A DNA stretch of 20,083 nucleotides from Rhodocollybia butyracea (GCA_015501585.1 JADNRY010000977.1:1-20083); one strand, 5' to 3'; shown: positions 1 through 10,089, numbered from the stretch's first letter. Notes: generated by a model from the letters alone, not told the origin. Made by a program: numbers and translations.

Positions 1-957
1 CTGATAGTTTTCTCGGCTAGAAAGACGACTGGAAGCCGTTGTAGAAGAGCTCAGATGAGTTTCTACTCAGGAAACGAGTGAATTCCTGGCCGACCTTGCC
101 ACGGGTTGCGTGGGAAAGAACCGAGATGGTGACGGTTCAGGATCAAGGAGCCCCCGTCATTTCTCTCTTCAAAGCTTCATTATCGGCTCATGCGTCCACA
201 AGCAATGGATGGGAGGTATGGAACCGCGTTGAAACGTTGAAGCGTTATGGATGTACACAGAGGTTCAGCCTTCAATTTCATCTAAAAGGTGTGTTTTCAT
301 GTCAAAGATCGTGTTCAAAAACTGATCGTTTTCATCGGCGTCTGCTTTACCCACCGGGCATCGCGTCGCAGGAGTGTCAGCCGGACTAGCTGTCTTGTAG
401 ACTCAATTCTACCTATCCAATAGTCATCTACCCCTTTAGCCTACTCTAAACAAGCATTCAGTTGTTCTTGACCACGATTACACAATATCAATGCCAATCC
501 AAATAGCACCCCCAAACCCCCGTCTTTGGCGACAGAGTAATCGATAATCGATCGATAACCCTTGCTGGATCTATAAGAGTTACTGGCTCTCTCTCTACGA
601 CGGATCATGTGCATGAAGCTATTAAGCTTGAAGCTTGAAGCTTGAGAGAGATCGCCGGAAAATGAGATTTCCTTTTGCCATGTCTTTCGAACAAGAAACC
701 AGAATACTATCCCATCGTCCTCTTCTCAAGGCCACACATCTCACGACGTTGCACTGAAACGGGTGGACACTCAAGTGCATGACGTACTTAGCTCTCTTGC
801 GAAAACCCGTCTAATGATTATCGATTATGACTAGCTAAAAAGATTCGCAGCGAAGCTTTTTAAAACTTCCTTTGTTGGATCTCGCCATTTTCCCCAGATC
901 AGTCTCGCTACCAAGATCTCAAGATCTCAAATTCAAAGCTCACACAAGGCAGTCAAA
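1..957. other. No recognisable gene; short repeats and a promoter-like end
   Basis: A 103-codon open frame lies at 78-389 (+), but its translation resembles no family I know, has no intron-like structure around it and may be chance. A triple AAGCTTG repeat is at 624-644, and ATCGAT repeats lie near 539-558. An imperfect hairpin at 837-861 (AAAAAG.TTCGC against GCGAA.CTTTTT) sits about 100 bases before the ATG at 958. The last 60 bases are C- and A-rich, with a doubled CAAGATCT, as in fungal 5' leaders. I see nothing else. Confidence 0.4.
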
Positions 958-1044
958 ATGGCAGAAGGAAGTCAAATAGATGGCATTGAAGAAATCGTTG
1001 GCACAAGGAAATTCTCTAGAAACGCTTTACCTCCCGTTAAGTAG
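958..1044 (+). CDS. Possible 28-codon first exon or truncated hypothetical gene
   Basis: The ATG at 958 has a good fungal start context (gtcaaaATGGC) and follows a leader-like stretch with a repeated CAAGATCT. It reads MAEGSQIDGIEEIVGTRKFS and a few more residues before a TAG at 1042-1044. A donor-like GTAAGT follows at 1055, so the stop could be a one-base slip inside an exon. The product is unrecognised. The mobile element at 1076-1637 begins 31 bases after the stop, so this may be the head of a gene cut by that insertion. I found no continuation beyond the element. Confidence 0.25.
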   Translation: MAEGSQIDGIEEIVGTRKFSRNALPPVK

Positions 1045-1090
1045 TCCCGATTCCGTAAGTCTTCATTAATCATTAGGTACGGTCAGCCAT

Positions 1091-1150
1091 AGTGATTCAG
1101 GATGTGATTCAGAACATGGATCCAGTTGCTGAATCACAACCTGAATCACT
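1091..1150. repeat. Long near-perfect palindrome inside the left end of the element
   Basis: The left arm 1091-1112 and right arm 1129-1150 are reverse complements with one mismatch over 22 bases; each holds two GTGATTCAG-type units. The 16-base centre is itself nearly palindromic (AAC, TGGATCCA, GTT), so nearly all 60 bases can fold into one hairpin. It lies directly inside the terminal inverted repeat, where a transposase would bind. Confidence 0.85.
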
Positions 1151-1578
1151 GGTGTGTCGAAGCGGCTCTTTAGCTGCCCCGACACTCCCAGAAACGCGTT
1201 TCCGTTTCGTACAGCCACTTGTAAAAGTATTATTTAGGTAATTCCATTAAAAAATACTCATTTAACTCAATTCTTTTTTACACTGGACACGATAAAATCC
1301 GGCTAAAATCACGCCAAAATGGTCAGAGCTCACAGCAACAAAGCTGGGGCCATGAAAAGCAACACCTTTCTAAGCAATGTGCGGCATGTTCAATGCTCAA
1401 AATATCCTTGGGATAAAAGTTACTTGTGACAGACAAGTCACAGCTCAGAGCCTCAATATTCACCTTACGTTTTTGGCAGGTGAATCACTGCTCTGAATCA
1501 CTTTTAGAATCAGAATCTGGATGTGGTCGGTCACCTTTGAATCGCGTTTCACTAGGGTTTCAGAGTGTTTTGAAAAAT

Positions 1579-1614
1579 CAGAATCACTCTCAGAATCACA
1601 CCCAGAATCACAGC
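1579..1614 (+). repeat. Three tandem 12-bp CAGAATCAC units
   Basis: CAGAATCAC occurs at 1579, 1591 and 1603, exactly 12 bases apart and each followed by three variable bases. The same motif in inverted orientation makes up the palindrome at the other end of the element, so the two ends face each other with the same site. Confidence 0.85.
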
Positions 1615-1639
1615 TGAAACCCATGGCTGACCGTGCCTA

Positions 1640-2100
1640 TTGCTTCTTGGCCTCACTTCGATGCAAGCTGATTTACCGGTCTCGTATGTAGGGTAGACTA
1701 GCAAGTGGCTCGTACCGCATCCAAAGCGAGCTTAAAAACGTCTGGTCGTGCTTGAAGCAGCGCTCGAGTATACACCGCAAGTCGGTCTACAGATAGTGTG
1801 AGACCTGAAATCTCCACAGTTTCATCAATATACAATCCCTAGTCTAAATTCCCTTTTTAGTTGCTTCTTTTCTCAGCTTTGTCCCCCACGCCGCCAGCCT
1901 TCACTAATGTCTCTGCATCCCCTCCTCCAATATGGACAGTAGTCCCTTCTGCAGTATACTATACCATGCGTGTATATAGGTATCCAAATAATATAGGCCT
2001 TCTGCGGTGTTCCCAGCAAGGAATCAACTTTGAGCTTTAAGGATTAGCTGAAGCGTTCCGGGAGCAGATACTCTCTGAGAGCTTTCCATCTATAACCATA
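1640..2100. other. No gene seen; 3' flank of the first membrane-protein gene
   Basis: No long open frame or known motif is present. From about 1980 the sequence is weakly similar to about 8540-8650, the flank of the second membrane-protein copy (shared pieces such as gccttc, caac and cttgag in the same order). The duplication therefore includes some 3' flank. Confidence 0.45.
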
Positions 2101-2107
2101 AATCAGG

Positions 2108-3545
2108 TTATGACAACATAAACAATACTAATGGTTCTACATTCGCACAACGTGCCGATACTGAACCCATCTCGGGAGAACCACCCAAACTTGTTAACTC
2201 CATAGTGGGAATGGTGAATGTTTGTGGTATGTCTATAGGATAGCAACTGAGTAAGTTTTTGGGGCGGGAAGGAACGGAAAATTAACAGGCGTACTAAGAG
2301 ACGTTGGCCGAAAGACAATGGGCCGAGCCACTGCAGGCGGATCCGTGGTCAGCGAATATGCGTTTTCCGCAGGTTTTCTTAGTATAAAATAATTGGAGAG
2401 AATGGTGAGCGTATATATCCTGCCCAAAATGTCAAACATCAGGGTGGATGCTATATGAAAAGTTAGCAGTGCGTCTCTAGCACACAATACACGGAATTAC
2501 AACTCACGCGAGCGATTGTTTGTCGCAAGAAGAGAGAGCATAATAGTTGTGGATGCTGACGCAGTAAATCCGCAAGTCACGGATTGTATAGAGAGGCGAC
2601 GAAGTAGACTAGGCCCAGCATTCAGGAAAACCCATCGCCAACAGAGATTATGAAGGGTAATACCTTCGGGTCGCGGCATACTTCGTCTTGATTGTACTTG
2701 TAGTATAAAGCATGACCATCGCAATGAAAAAGTCAGTAGCAGCAGACAGTGTAGCCGCAGCGCTTGTGGTTCATAAGTTGTATGTTTGTGAAAGAGGTAG
2801 TATCCTTACATTGCAAGGTTAAAGTTAAATGGTGAAACCGCTTGGTTTACAAATACCCGGATGGCAAATACCCAGTGGAACACTACCTGAATAGCTTCTG
2901 TTATCTATTTATGTAGGAGCAAGGACGACATAGTACTCACCTGCGCAATCAGAAGCAGGCATGCAAGGAAAGTTATCACTTTATTATGGGTTCTTTAGCA
3001 GCTCTATGAACGATGGGTGTGTAGATAAACAACAAATTATACGTACATTTGCCAAAACCGATGAATGAAAAATATTTGTTCGACCATAGCACTACTGTAA
3101 GTACATAGAACGGTGGTTGGGAACATCCATTGTTGTGCACGTGCAGATACAGACGATAGACCTGGATAAAGGATAAGTTAATATTTGAGGATCATACAAA
3201 GCTCCGGCTCCAAGCCACTACCTGCAGAATCCAACACCATCCACTGAACAAACGCAAACAGTCACGATATCCTCGGGTGACTAATTGAAACAGGAACTTA
3301 CATAGTATACATTATAACATATGACGGCCGTACATATTGTGTCTATCAACAGGGCAGCACTCAGGCTCCAACGGACAAAGAGATTGGGGCGAGAGTTCAG
3401 GAAATAAAACCCCCCAAGGACGATTTCGGCTCCATAGAACAATATGTTGATCCAAGAACCAGCAAGGAGGTAGCTTCATCATTGTCAGTGCTTTCGAACT
3501 GGAATGGAACTATAGCACATACGGTGGTGAGAGAAGGGGAGGCAT
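2108..3545 (-). CDS. Seven-helix membrane protein, DUF6534 type (copy A)
   Basis: Spliced by eye from the ATG at 3543-3545: MPPLLSPP, then intron 3474-3522 (GTATGT...AAG), then an exon with AGSWINILFYGAEIVLGGFY and a helix around SAALLIDTICTAVICYN, then intron 3244-3301. Later blocks in order are PTTVLCTYSSAMVEQIFFI then HRFWQM, VITFLACLLLIAQ, VVFHWVFAIRVF, ATLSAATDFFIAMVMLY, LLRRLSIQSVTCGFTASAS and FDILGRIYTLTILSN. This order of helices with a late GRIYTLTxLxN motif matches the Agaricomycete DUF6534 membrane proteins, whose function is unknown. The tail frame DIPQTFTIPTMEL is conserved in copy B and ends at a TAA at 2108-2110. Reaching it needs one frame change; without it the frame stops at 2233. 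Exact middle exons and the C-terminus are uncertain. Confidence 0.65.
3474..3522 (-). other. 49-bp intron shared by both membrane-protein copies
   Basis: The donor GTATGT at 3522 and acceptor ATGAAG at 3474 have exact counterparts of the same length at 10060 and 10012 in copy B. A branch-site-like CACTGAC precedes the acceptor. Splicing joins MPPLLSPP to YLLAGSW; reading through instead gives unrelated residues. This fixes the start codon at 3545. Confidence 0.7.
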
Positions 3546-3559
3546 GGATCCCGGGGGCG

Positions 3560-4540
3560 AAGAGCAAGGAAGAATCGTAGTATGAAGAACCTCGTCGACA
3601 GCGTCTTTAACAGAGTTCTCTCAGTCTGCCCGTCAACGCACCTGATAACAACATATTCCTAAAGGGGAAAGTATGCGGCGCCACGCCATTCCCCGACTCT
3701 GACCGAAGGGAAGGGAGGGTCTTGTAGGTGTCAAATGAGTGTTGGATTCTTCCAAAACCGCCAGATCGGGTATTTCTTTCCCACCTGATCTTCAGCCGCC
3801 ATGCCGTTTGTTTCATGTCGAGCCGCTAGCGGCTATGCCGGGTAGTCTGTTTTTCAATGATTTCTATGGTCATATGATTAGTTTTTTTGGGGCTAAACTG
3901 GCGCATATGACCTACCGGCATGGCAATTCATTTTGTTCCTCTCCAGTCCTCTCCGCTCTTTTGAGCATCTCATACACCCAGTAAGCCTAGATAACAGCCT
4001 TTGACATGGGGGGTATGAGTCTAAGGACCACTAATATACGGTAGCGCAATAAAAGTGGTAACTTTCGCTAAGACTTTGACATGATGATATCCGGAAAGCT
4101 AGTACTTACCGGGATCACGCGTATGCCGCATGCCGCCTCGAAATTCCGCCGCCCCCAAACGAATCGCCACCTGCTTTACTCTGCCTGTTCTTTTCTTGCT
4201 TGTATCTTGAAATAAAGTTTGCAATGTATAGCCCTTACATATCTCATGTCTGAGACTTGGGAAATTGAGAGAGGACAGTGCCACAGAAGCACAAGCATAC
4301 AGTTGATAGGTTTGTGCTTCCTGAAGAGCGCTATGATACTGTACAAGCTTGTCCAGGTGGGGTATAAAATAGTCAAAGCTCTGAGACTAACATGTACCTC
4401 CTGGAGTCTGTGTTACATTATTCTTGAATTATTCCTTGCCTCACCATCCCATCTTTGGCAGTCCACTTAACAGACTATATATGGTATACATCTTGTAGTA
4501 TGTAGTCTATAGCAGTCAGGTAGACTCTATATGTTACTTA
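3560..4540. other. Intergenic, no recognisable gene; small hairpin element
   Basis: Short open frames on both strands (for example 3739-3984 and 4219-4470 on +) resemble nothing I know. Sequence up to about 3710 is distantly similar to 10150-10230 (shared CATATTCCTAAAG), so the duplication extends into the promoter side of the membrane-protein gene. A perfect palindrome GCCGCTAGCGGC is at 3822-3833. An inverted pair GCTATGCCGGGTAG / CTACCGGCATGGC (3832-3845, 3912-3924) could be a tiny fold-back element. Confidence 0.45.
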
Positions 4541-4544
4541 TGAG

Positions 4545-4850
4545 GTCAAATACCGATAGATGCGCTGTCCTTGCACTGAACGATGAGGAGAGAGCTGAGG
4601 ATGGAAGCGTGAGAACATACCGGAAAAGCTTACCGGTGCTTCCACTCGTTGTTTCGAGCAGTGAGCAGAGGAAGGAGGTAATGTCTGATTCAGAGCGGAC
4701 CTCCCGGAAACTCATGAGCAGGCACGATTGTTTATCTTCAAGGAAAAGTACCTATAATATCCTGAAATATGTCTCCTGAATCCTTATCAAAGAGATACAG
4801 TAAAACTTATACTCGCTATCCAAAACAATGAACTTTAGGAAAGAACAACT
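4545..4850 (+). repeat. Left arm of an imperfect inverted repeat
   Basis: Reads in inverted orientation at about 5110-5425. Recognisable shared blocks are CGATGAGGAG, GAGCTGAGGATGGAAGCGTG, AAAAGCTTACCGGTGCTTCC, GCAGTGAGCAGAGGAAGGAG, AACTCATGAGC, TTGTTTATCTTCAAGG and GGTAAAAC-like sequence. Differences are mostly single substitutions plus small gaps. An 82-codon open frame at 4531-4779 has no known relatives and is broken in the other arm. Confidence 0.8.
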
Positions 4851-5109
4851 TGATATAGAAGTCTAAGGTGCTGGCCACATACTTATATACACTATATAAC
4901 CAGTATATGGCAAAATTAGGATCCTCAAAAATGTTTAGCAGTCTCAGTCAAGTAACAGGTCTTTAAGGACAAAGTTAAGTGCAACAGCTTGAACAAATGT
5001 AAGTAAGGTTGTATCAGGATCATCAGACGGCTTCAGTATGGCCAAATTTAATGCATAATGGAGAGCAACTATAGGTGGAATTATGCCTCAGATACAAAGG
5101 CCATAGTCC
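4851..5109. other. Spacer between the inverted-repeat arms
   Basis: AT-rich sequence of about 260 bases with no open frame of note. No target-site or terminal-repeat structure is visible that would mark it as an inserted element. Confidence 0.5.
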
Positions 5110-5425
5110 AGGTCATTCCTCCCTGAGCTCATTGTTGTTGACAATCAGTGCGAGTTTTACCGTATCTCCTTAACATGGAAGAAGTATTTCAGGGTATTAT
5201 AGGTATATTTTCATGTACCTTTGCCTTGAAGATAAACAATAATACCCGCTCATGAGTTTCTGTGAGGTCCGCTCTCAATCAGAAATTTCTCCTTCCTCTG
5301 CTCACTGCTTGAAACAACAAACGGAAGCACCGGTAAGCTTTTCCAGTACGTTCTCACGCTTCCATCCTCAGCTCTCCTCATCGTTTGGCGCAACAACAAC
5401 ACATCTATCAGTAGTGATTAAATTG
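5110..5425 (-). repeat. Right arm of an imperfect inverted repeat
   Basis: Reverse-complement partner of 4545-4850 over about 300 bases. The outer edges fade near CGATAGATGCGCTG (left) and its counterpart near 5400-5425. Both arms are probably decayed copies of one dispersed element inserted in opposite orientation, but no coding region identifies its class. Confidence 0.8.
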
Positions 5426-5429
5426 TCAC

Positions 5430-6130
5430 TTGATGCACAACCTAATACTTCAACAGATAGCACCTGCTGCGAGAGATAGCCAGTGCTGAATAGCTTACAA
5501 GCTTCTGCGTTTAGTTGCAGCATCAGCAGATTAAAGATGTAAAGTGTAAGCAATCACCTCTGGTTGGTCAGTCAAAGGGGCAAAATGGGAGTCAGAACAA
5601 TGAAATATATTCAGGCAAAGAGCCTCACAATCCATAATCAATAGTAACCCACCTCCTGGCATAGGCAGGTAACTTAGCAACAGATTTAAAACCTGTAACA
5701 AAAGCAAAGTCATTGACAGCACAAGCAATAGCAGACATGGAATTCTGTACAAAATGAACCTAGTCTCGAACTTAGTACTTGGTACTTATTACAATTAAGA
5801 TGTAAGACAACAGCAATCTCTCAGTAGTAGTGGAACAAACTAATATATATTCTGTACTAAGACACTTAGACAACATCAATCTCTACAACAAGTACTCAGT
5901 TATATAAGATGCTTCTAGCACAGAATATAGAAGTAAAAGGAGTTGATGAGGACTCTTCCGAGATTGGCTCAGATTGCCGGCGGTCCGGGCTCATCTCAAG
6001 GAGACTCCCGCCATCTAAGCAAGGGGACTATATACTTAAAAAGTGCATAAAGTAGCTGTCTAAGGGATAATTAGCCTAAACTTGGGAAATATTTAATGTT
6101 TGGTGAACAGGCTATCAATTGTGCTCAGTT
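5430..6130. other. Repeat-like AT-rich stretch with a small coding remnant
   Basis: On the minus strand 5622-5752 stays open and reads SMSAIACAVNDFAFVTG then FKSVAKLPAYARRWVTIDYG before a stop. It is preceded by a CTAG acceptor-like site. I do not recognise it; the composition looks protein-coding rather than chance, so it may be an exon remnant of a transposon or gene. Nearby 5800-5900 holds two similar pieces (GACAACAGCAATCTCT and GACAACATCAATCTCT). No terminal repeats could be fixed. Confidence 0.3.
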
Positions 6131-6140
6131 TATCTACTAT

Positions 6141-6177
6141 ACCGTATTAACGGCTGTAACAGCCGTCGAAATACGGT
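6141..6177. repeat. Nested hairpin of ACCGTATT/AATACGGT
   Basis: The outer arms ACCGTATT (6141-6148) and AATACGGT (6170-6177) enclose a second perfect inverted repeat, CGGCTGT-A-ACAGCCG. Together they make a stable stem with a small internal loop. Confidence 0.75.
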
Positions 6178-6270
6178 CAATATGGTTACTTACCGTAATG
6201 TATGCCGTGCCGTATCAAGAACATCGAGGGGTCAATACGGTACCGTTCCGTTGCAGAGCCCTAGCTGGTA
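6141..6270. mobile_element. Probable end of a small DNA transposon with ACGGT motifs
   Basis: ACGGT or ACCGT (and near forms) recurs at about 6141, 6173, 6190, 6206, 6211, 6236 and 6241, ending in GGTACCGTTCCGTTGCAGAG and CCCTAG. Read on the minus strand this is CTAGGGCTCTGCAACGGAAC, which resembles the terminal sequence of hAT-like or other cut-and-paste elements. No matching second end was found, so this may be a truncated copy. The class is inference. Confidence 0.35.
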
Positions 6271-8640
6271 GTCGGGGATTGCTGCGCAGCAGCATTAAGG
6301 ATTAAGTAACTTTGAAATTCTAACTTGCCTGAATGTCCCACCACTCCTGTTTCAGGTCTCGCATAAACATCACTTCTAATTTGCACTTCTATCTTGTACA
6401 TACTCACGTACCAGGGAGACGACAATCCTCTCGTATTTCTTCAAACTTACAGACGAAACACTGGTTTCGAGAAAAATGGTAAGATAAATAGGACAGCAGA
6501 AGGAGAGCAAAAGGAGATTAGTAACAACATTGAATAAGAAAAGCGGGAGGATTAGACTGAGAAAGGCTCACGAACCTATTCTACAAGCCCTGTTCTGCTT
6601 ACGACATGTTTGATACGAGCGACGTTTCGGTAGTGCTAAGGATCGAACGTGGAACTCTTTCTTAAAGATACGGCTCCGGGCGTAGGGGCCTGAAGAAGAT
6701 ATGAAAAGCACGGCAGCGGCCTCATCTCTCGACGCTTGTGCAGCATAACTTGCAAAACTCAGTTCTGATAAGCAGCGGTCGGTTACTACTTAGGAAGGTT
6801 CCAAATCAACCTATTTAGATCTCTCCAAACTGGCTAACTTTGGGGTCAAGGAATTGATTAAGTTTAGGTTCGGTACGTAGACCATATACTGTACATATAG
6901 AAAATATGAACAAAGATAAAGAACGACACCGGTCACTAAGCCATGATCGGCCTCAATGGACGAGAACATGTCCTCGATTCTAGATTCAGAGCCCAGAACC
7001 CAGAACAACGTAAAGGGGGATCGGGGCTCGGTGGCATTGAATGAGAAGAGAATATAGCGTGAGTGAAGAGTAAAAGGTCTGTGTAGAAATCGCGCTTGTA
7101 GCACTAGATATTGTTTGGGCGAATGTGAAACCGAGCCGGAAACCCGGACGTTGCGAGGGAAACATATCTTGAAACGACAGCAGAAGAGGACTAAAACCTA
7201 GCTATTTGCACCATTTCGCCTCGAATTCGCCAAGACACGCGACTCCGCGGTACCGCCTTTGCCTTGGGACTTTCGTTGTACCCACTGGGGAACGGCCAAT
7301 CAGACCGAACATCTTGCCCCATAGTTAGAATCTGATATGCTTCACAGTGGAGCCATTGGAACCTGGATTTCGAATGATAAGATATATGCATACGCGTAGC
7401 TGGAAGTCTTTGAGGTCTTGAGTATGGTACGTTTGAATATCAACGATGCCCGTCGCCAAAGACATACCTTGGAAAAAAATTATTCCTCCGGTCGGCCTTG
7501 CTCTCCAAGAGTGGACGGGTCCAGTCGTAATTACCGCGCAAGACGTATATGAAGAGCTGAGCTCGACGCTAGCGTTCGGGTGCAAACTGGTCCTTTAACA
7601 ATGTAATCGATCGAGATTAAATATAGTTATGTTATCGGAAGCAAATGTTGCAGGTGTGCCAACGATGGGGACATCGGTGAATAAACTGGACATAGGATAT
7701 ATGTCCGGGGTGGCGGCCTGTGGCGGCGGAGACGAAGTGGTAGCTACATGGAGTTGTTCATAGAGGAACTCGCTCAGTATTCGAGTCCCTAATCATTTTT
7801 TTACCGCAAAAATGATAACCTTGACCTGTGCTGAACATGCTAAACCATTCAAAAGAGCAAGTTTCATTGGAGACGTTAGTGTTGTTCGAAGTGTCGTAGC
7901 TGGATACGTGTCAGCAATTTCAGGGAAGAAAAAAGGTACTTAGCAGTCTTCTCGAGCTGTCAAAGCCTGTCACGGTCTTGAAATCAATTTAAGTATGAGG
8001 AATAAGGAAGAAAGGAAGGAGGTGTGAATTACTTGGCAAAAGAATGATCTGGATTCTGAATGCGAGTTTTAAGCGACCGGCGGGTTGAGACAGGTTGAGA
8101 TGGGCCTGCTTTTGGAAGTGATGGTCAAGAACCTCCTTTTCAATCTCAATATTATTTAAAGTTTGACTCGGACTATCGTCGTCCAACCAATCGCCCAGCT
8201 ACACCAGCGAGGCAACTACATACAGTATACCTGTAACTGTTACTTATGAGACCTGTGGCTGATTATGATAAAAAGCTCACTCGTTCAGTTACGGGATTAG
8301 ACAAGGGCCTTTGCCAGTTCTACTTGGCATACCACTGCAATGTAGACAGATACGTACCATGATATATCCTCTCTACGGTATGCAAAGTCCCTAGATCGAG
8401 TACACTGCTACCTCATGTTCATCCTTGTCCTCTGCTTATACCGTCAGTCTTCTCTGATTTTCACGCGCTCTACTGCTTGAACACACTTTCCTCGTTCGAA
8501 GCGAGTCATATGGCCTTAGACTGTGGTGCATCAGTATGCATATATTAGTATATAAAATGCCTTCCAACCAGGGAACAAACTTCAACTTGAGGTTCCAGAA
8601 AAACTTAGATGAGACGTCCCAACAGAGCCATCCAAAGTAA
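6271..8640. other. 2.4 kb without a recognisable gene
   Basis: Minus-strand open frames at 6811-7104, 7191-7391 and 7325-7585 were read and resemble no known family. In 7200-7580 (minus) a possible GTATGT donor (7468) and CTCAAG acceptor (7418) would join NYDWTRPLLESKADRRNNFF to downstream sequence, so a small unrecognised gene is conceivable. A perfect 9-bp inverted repeat ATCATTTTT / AAAAATGAT lies at 7792-7816. Purine-rich sequence around 6470-6560 has no coding signal. No tRNA was found. Confidence 0.4.
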
Positions 8641-8662
8641 AGACTCTTTGAGAACCTTCCGT

Positions 8663-10080
8663 CTATGACCAAAGATCAGCGTTGTAACAACACATAGTAT
8701 CCCAATGGCCTACACTCGCGCAATGTGCTGATACCGAACCCGTCTCGCGAGAACCACTTAAATCACTTAGTTCTATAGTAGGAATGGTGAATGTTTGTGG
8801 TACGTCTGTATCGCACCAAAAAGGTGAGTTTTTGGGCAGGAAAGAACAAAAAAGGAATAGGTGTACTGAGAGACATTGGCCGAAAAACAATTGGTTGCCG
8901 CACCACAGTTGGACTGGTGATCAGAGATTGTGTGTTAGCTACTGGTTTTCGGAGTAGGAGATAGTTGAAAAGGATGGTCAGCGTATATACCCTCCCTAAA
9001 ATGACATATAGTATATTTGACCCTGGATGAAAAGGTTAATAACATGTCTAAGTATGCGCAGAGCTACAACCCACACTGGCGATTGTTTGTAACGAGAAGT
9101 GAGAGTGTAATGATTGTAGATGCTGACGTGGTAATTCCACAAGCCACAGATTGTATTGAGAGACGACGAAGAAGGCTATGCTAAATGTTCAACGAGATCT
9201 GGCGACTGAAATAGCGAAAGGCGCCTTTGGGTCGAAGTATATGCCGTCTTGGTTGTAATCGTAGTATGAAGCATTGCCATAGCAATGAAAAGGTCAGTAG
9301 CAGCGCATAGTGTGGCCGCAATGCTTTGTGGTTCATCAGTCGTATGCGTTGCGGAAGAGGTGAATCCTCACAGTGCAAGTTTGATATTAAATGGCGTCAC
9401 CATCTGGTATACATATACTTCGATGCCAATTTTCCAGTGCAACGCCATCTGAAAGCGCATGCTATCTTTGTGCGCAACACCAATCATAGCGTACTCACAT
9501 GTGCGGTTAAAAGAGAGCATGCCAGGAAAGTTGCCAATTTATTGTTGGTCCTTAGCCATTCGATTCAGTTCATGAGTTCATGGACAAGCAAGGAAGAATA
9601 CGTACATTTGCCAAAACCGACGAATGAAAAATATCTGTTCCACCATAGCAGCATTATAAGTACACAAAATAGTTGTTGGGAGCATCCATTGTTCATTTGA
9701 AAATGAATGCGACAGAACTGTATGAAGGTAAATCGATACTGAAGCTCCCAGTCCAAGGTACTACCTTCTGGTTCTAACACTATCCACTGAACAGATCATA
9801 TAAATTTTCGAGACAGCTACTTAAAAACAGGACACTCACAAAGTATGCGTTATAACATATCACGACTGTACACACTGTGTCTATTAACATGGCAATACTC
9901 AAGCTCCAATGGAAAAAGACATTGGGACGAGAACTGTGGAAATAAAACCCTCCTAGGACGATTTCGACTCCATAGAACAACATGTTGACCCAAGACCCAG
10001 CCAGAATATAGCTTTATTATTGTCAAAACCTTCAGAATGGAATAGGATTGTGGCACATACGGTGGTGAGAGTGGAGGCAT
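8663..10080 (-). CDS. Seven-helix membrane protein, DUF6534 type (copy B, probably decaying)
   Basis: Direct-repeat partner of copy A, about 6.5 kb away on the same strand. From the ATG at 10078-10080: MPPLSPP, intron 10012-10060, AGSWVNMLFYGVEIVLGGFY, LIDTVCTVVICYNAYF, intron 9787-9839, then WIVLEPEGSTLDWELQ, PTTILCTYNAAMVEQIFFI with RRFWQM, TFLACSLLTA, ATLCAATDLFIAMAMLH, LLRRLSIQSVACGITTSAST and a tail DVPQTFTIPTIEL that stops at 8663. Compared with copy A, the intron after WELQ seems to be cut to about 22 bases, and the region matching the YTLTILSN helix is disturbed. This copy is therefore more likely to be a pseudogene. The family call rests on the same helices as copy A; function is unknown. 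Confidence 0.6.
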
Positions 10081-10089
10081 GGTTCATGA

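Larger units (their letters stand above)
1076..1637. mobile_element. 562-bp non-autonomous DNA transposon (MITE-like), TA flanks
   Basis: The left end GGTACGGTCAGCCAT (1076-1090) and the reverse complement of the right end, GGCACGGTCAGCCAT (1623-1637), match at 14 of 15 bases. TA lies immediately outside each end (1074-1075 and 1638-1639), as expected for a target-site duplication of the Tc1/mariner class. Inside the left end is a long near-palindrome (1091-1150) built of GTGATTCAG units. Inside the right end are three tandem 12-bp units starting CAGAATCAC (1579-1614) and further GAATCAC copies near 1482-1510. There is no transposase frame; the longest open frame is about 60 codons. Such subterminal arrays are typical transposase-binding regions, so mobilisation in trans by a relative is likely (inference). 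Confidence 0.75.

Noticed and set aside
78..389. 103-codon plus-strand open frame
   Set aside because: No recognisable domain, no signal peptide, no helices and no supporting context; length is within chance for this composition, so it is not listed as a gene.
4531..4779. 82-codon frame in the left inverted-repeat arm as a gene
   Set aside because: The matching arm has stops and shifts in that frame and the product is unrecognised, so coding is not supported.
7741..7800. Possible tRNA because of TTCGAGTCC
   Set aside because: The flanking bases cannot form a T-arm stem, and no matching A-box or acceptor stem is present.
9690..9735. Similarity of aaaatgaatgcgacag to 11689-11705
   Set aside because: Only about 15 bases match and the flanks differ; too short to call a repeat.
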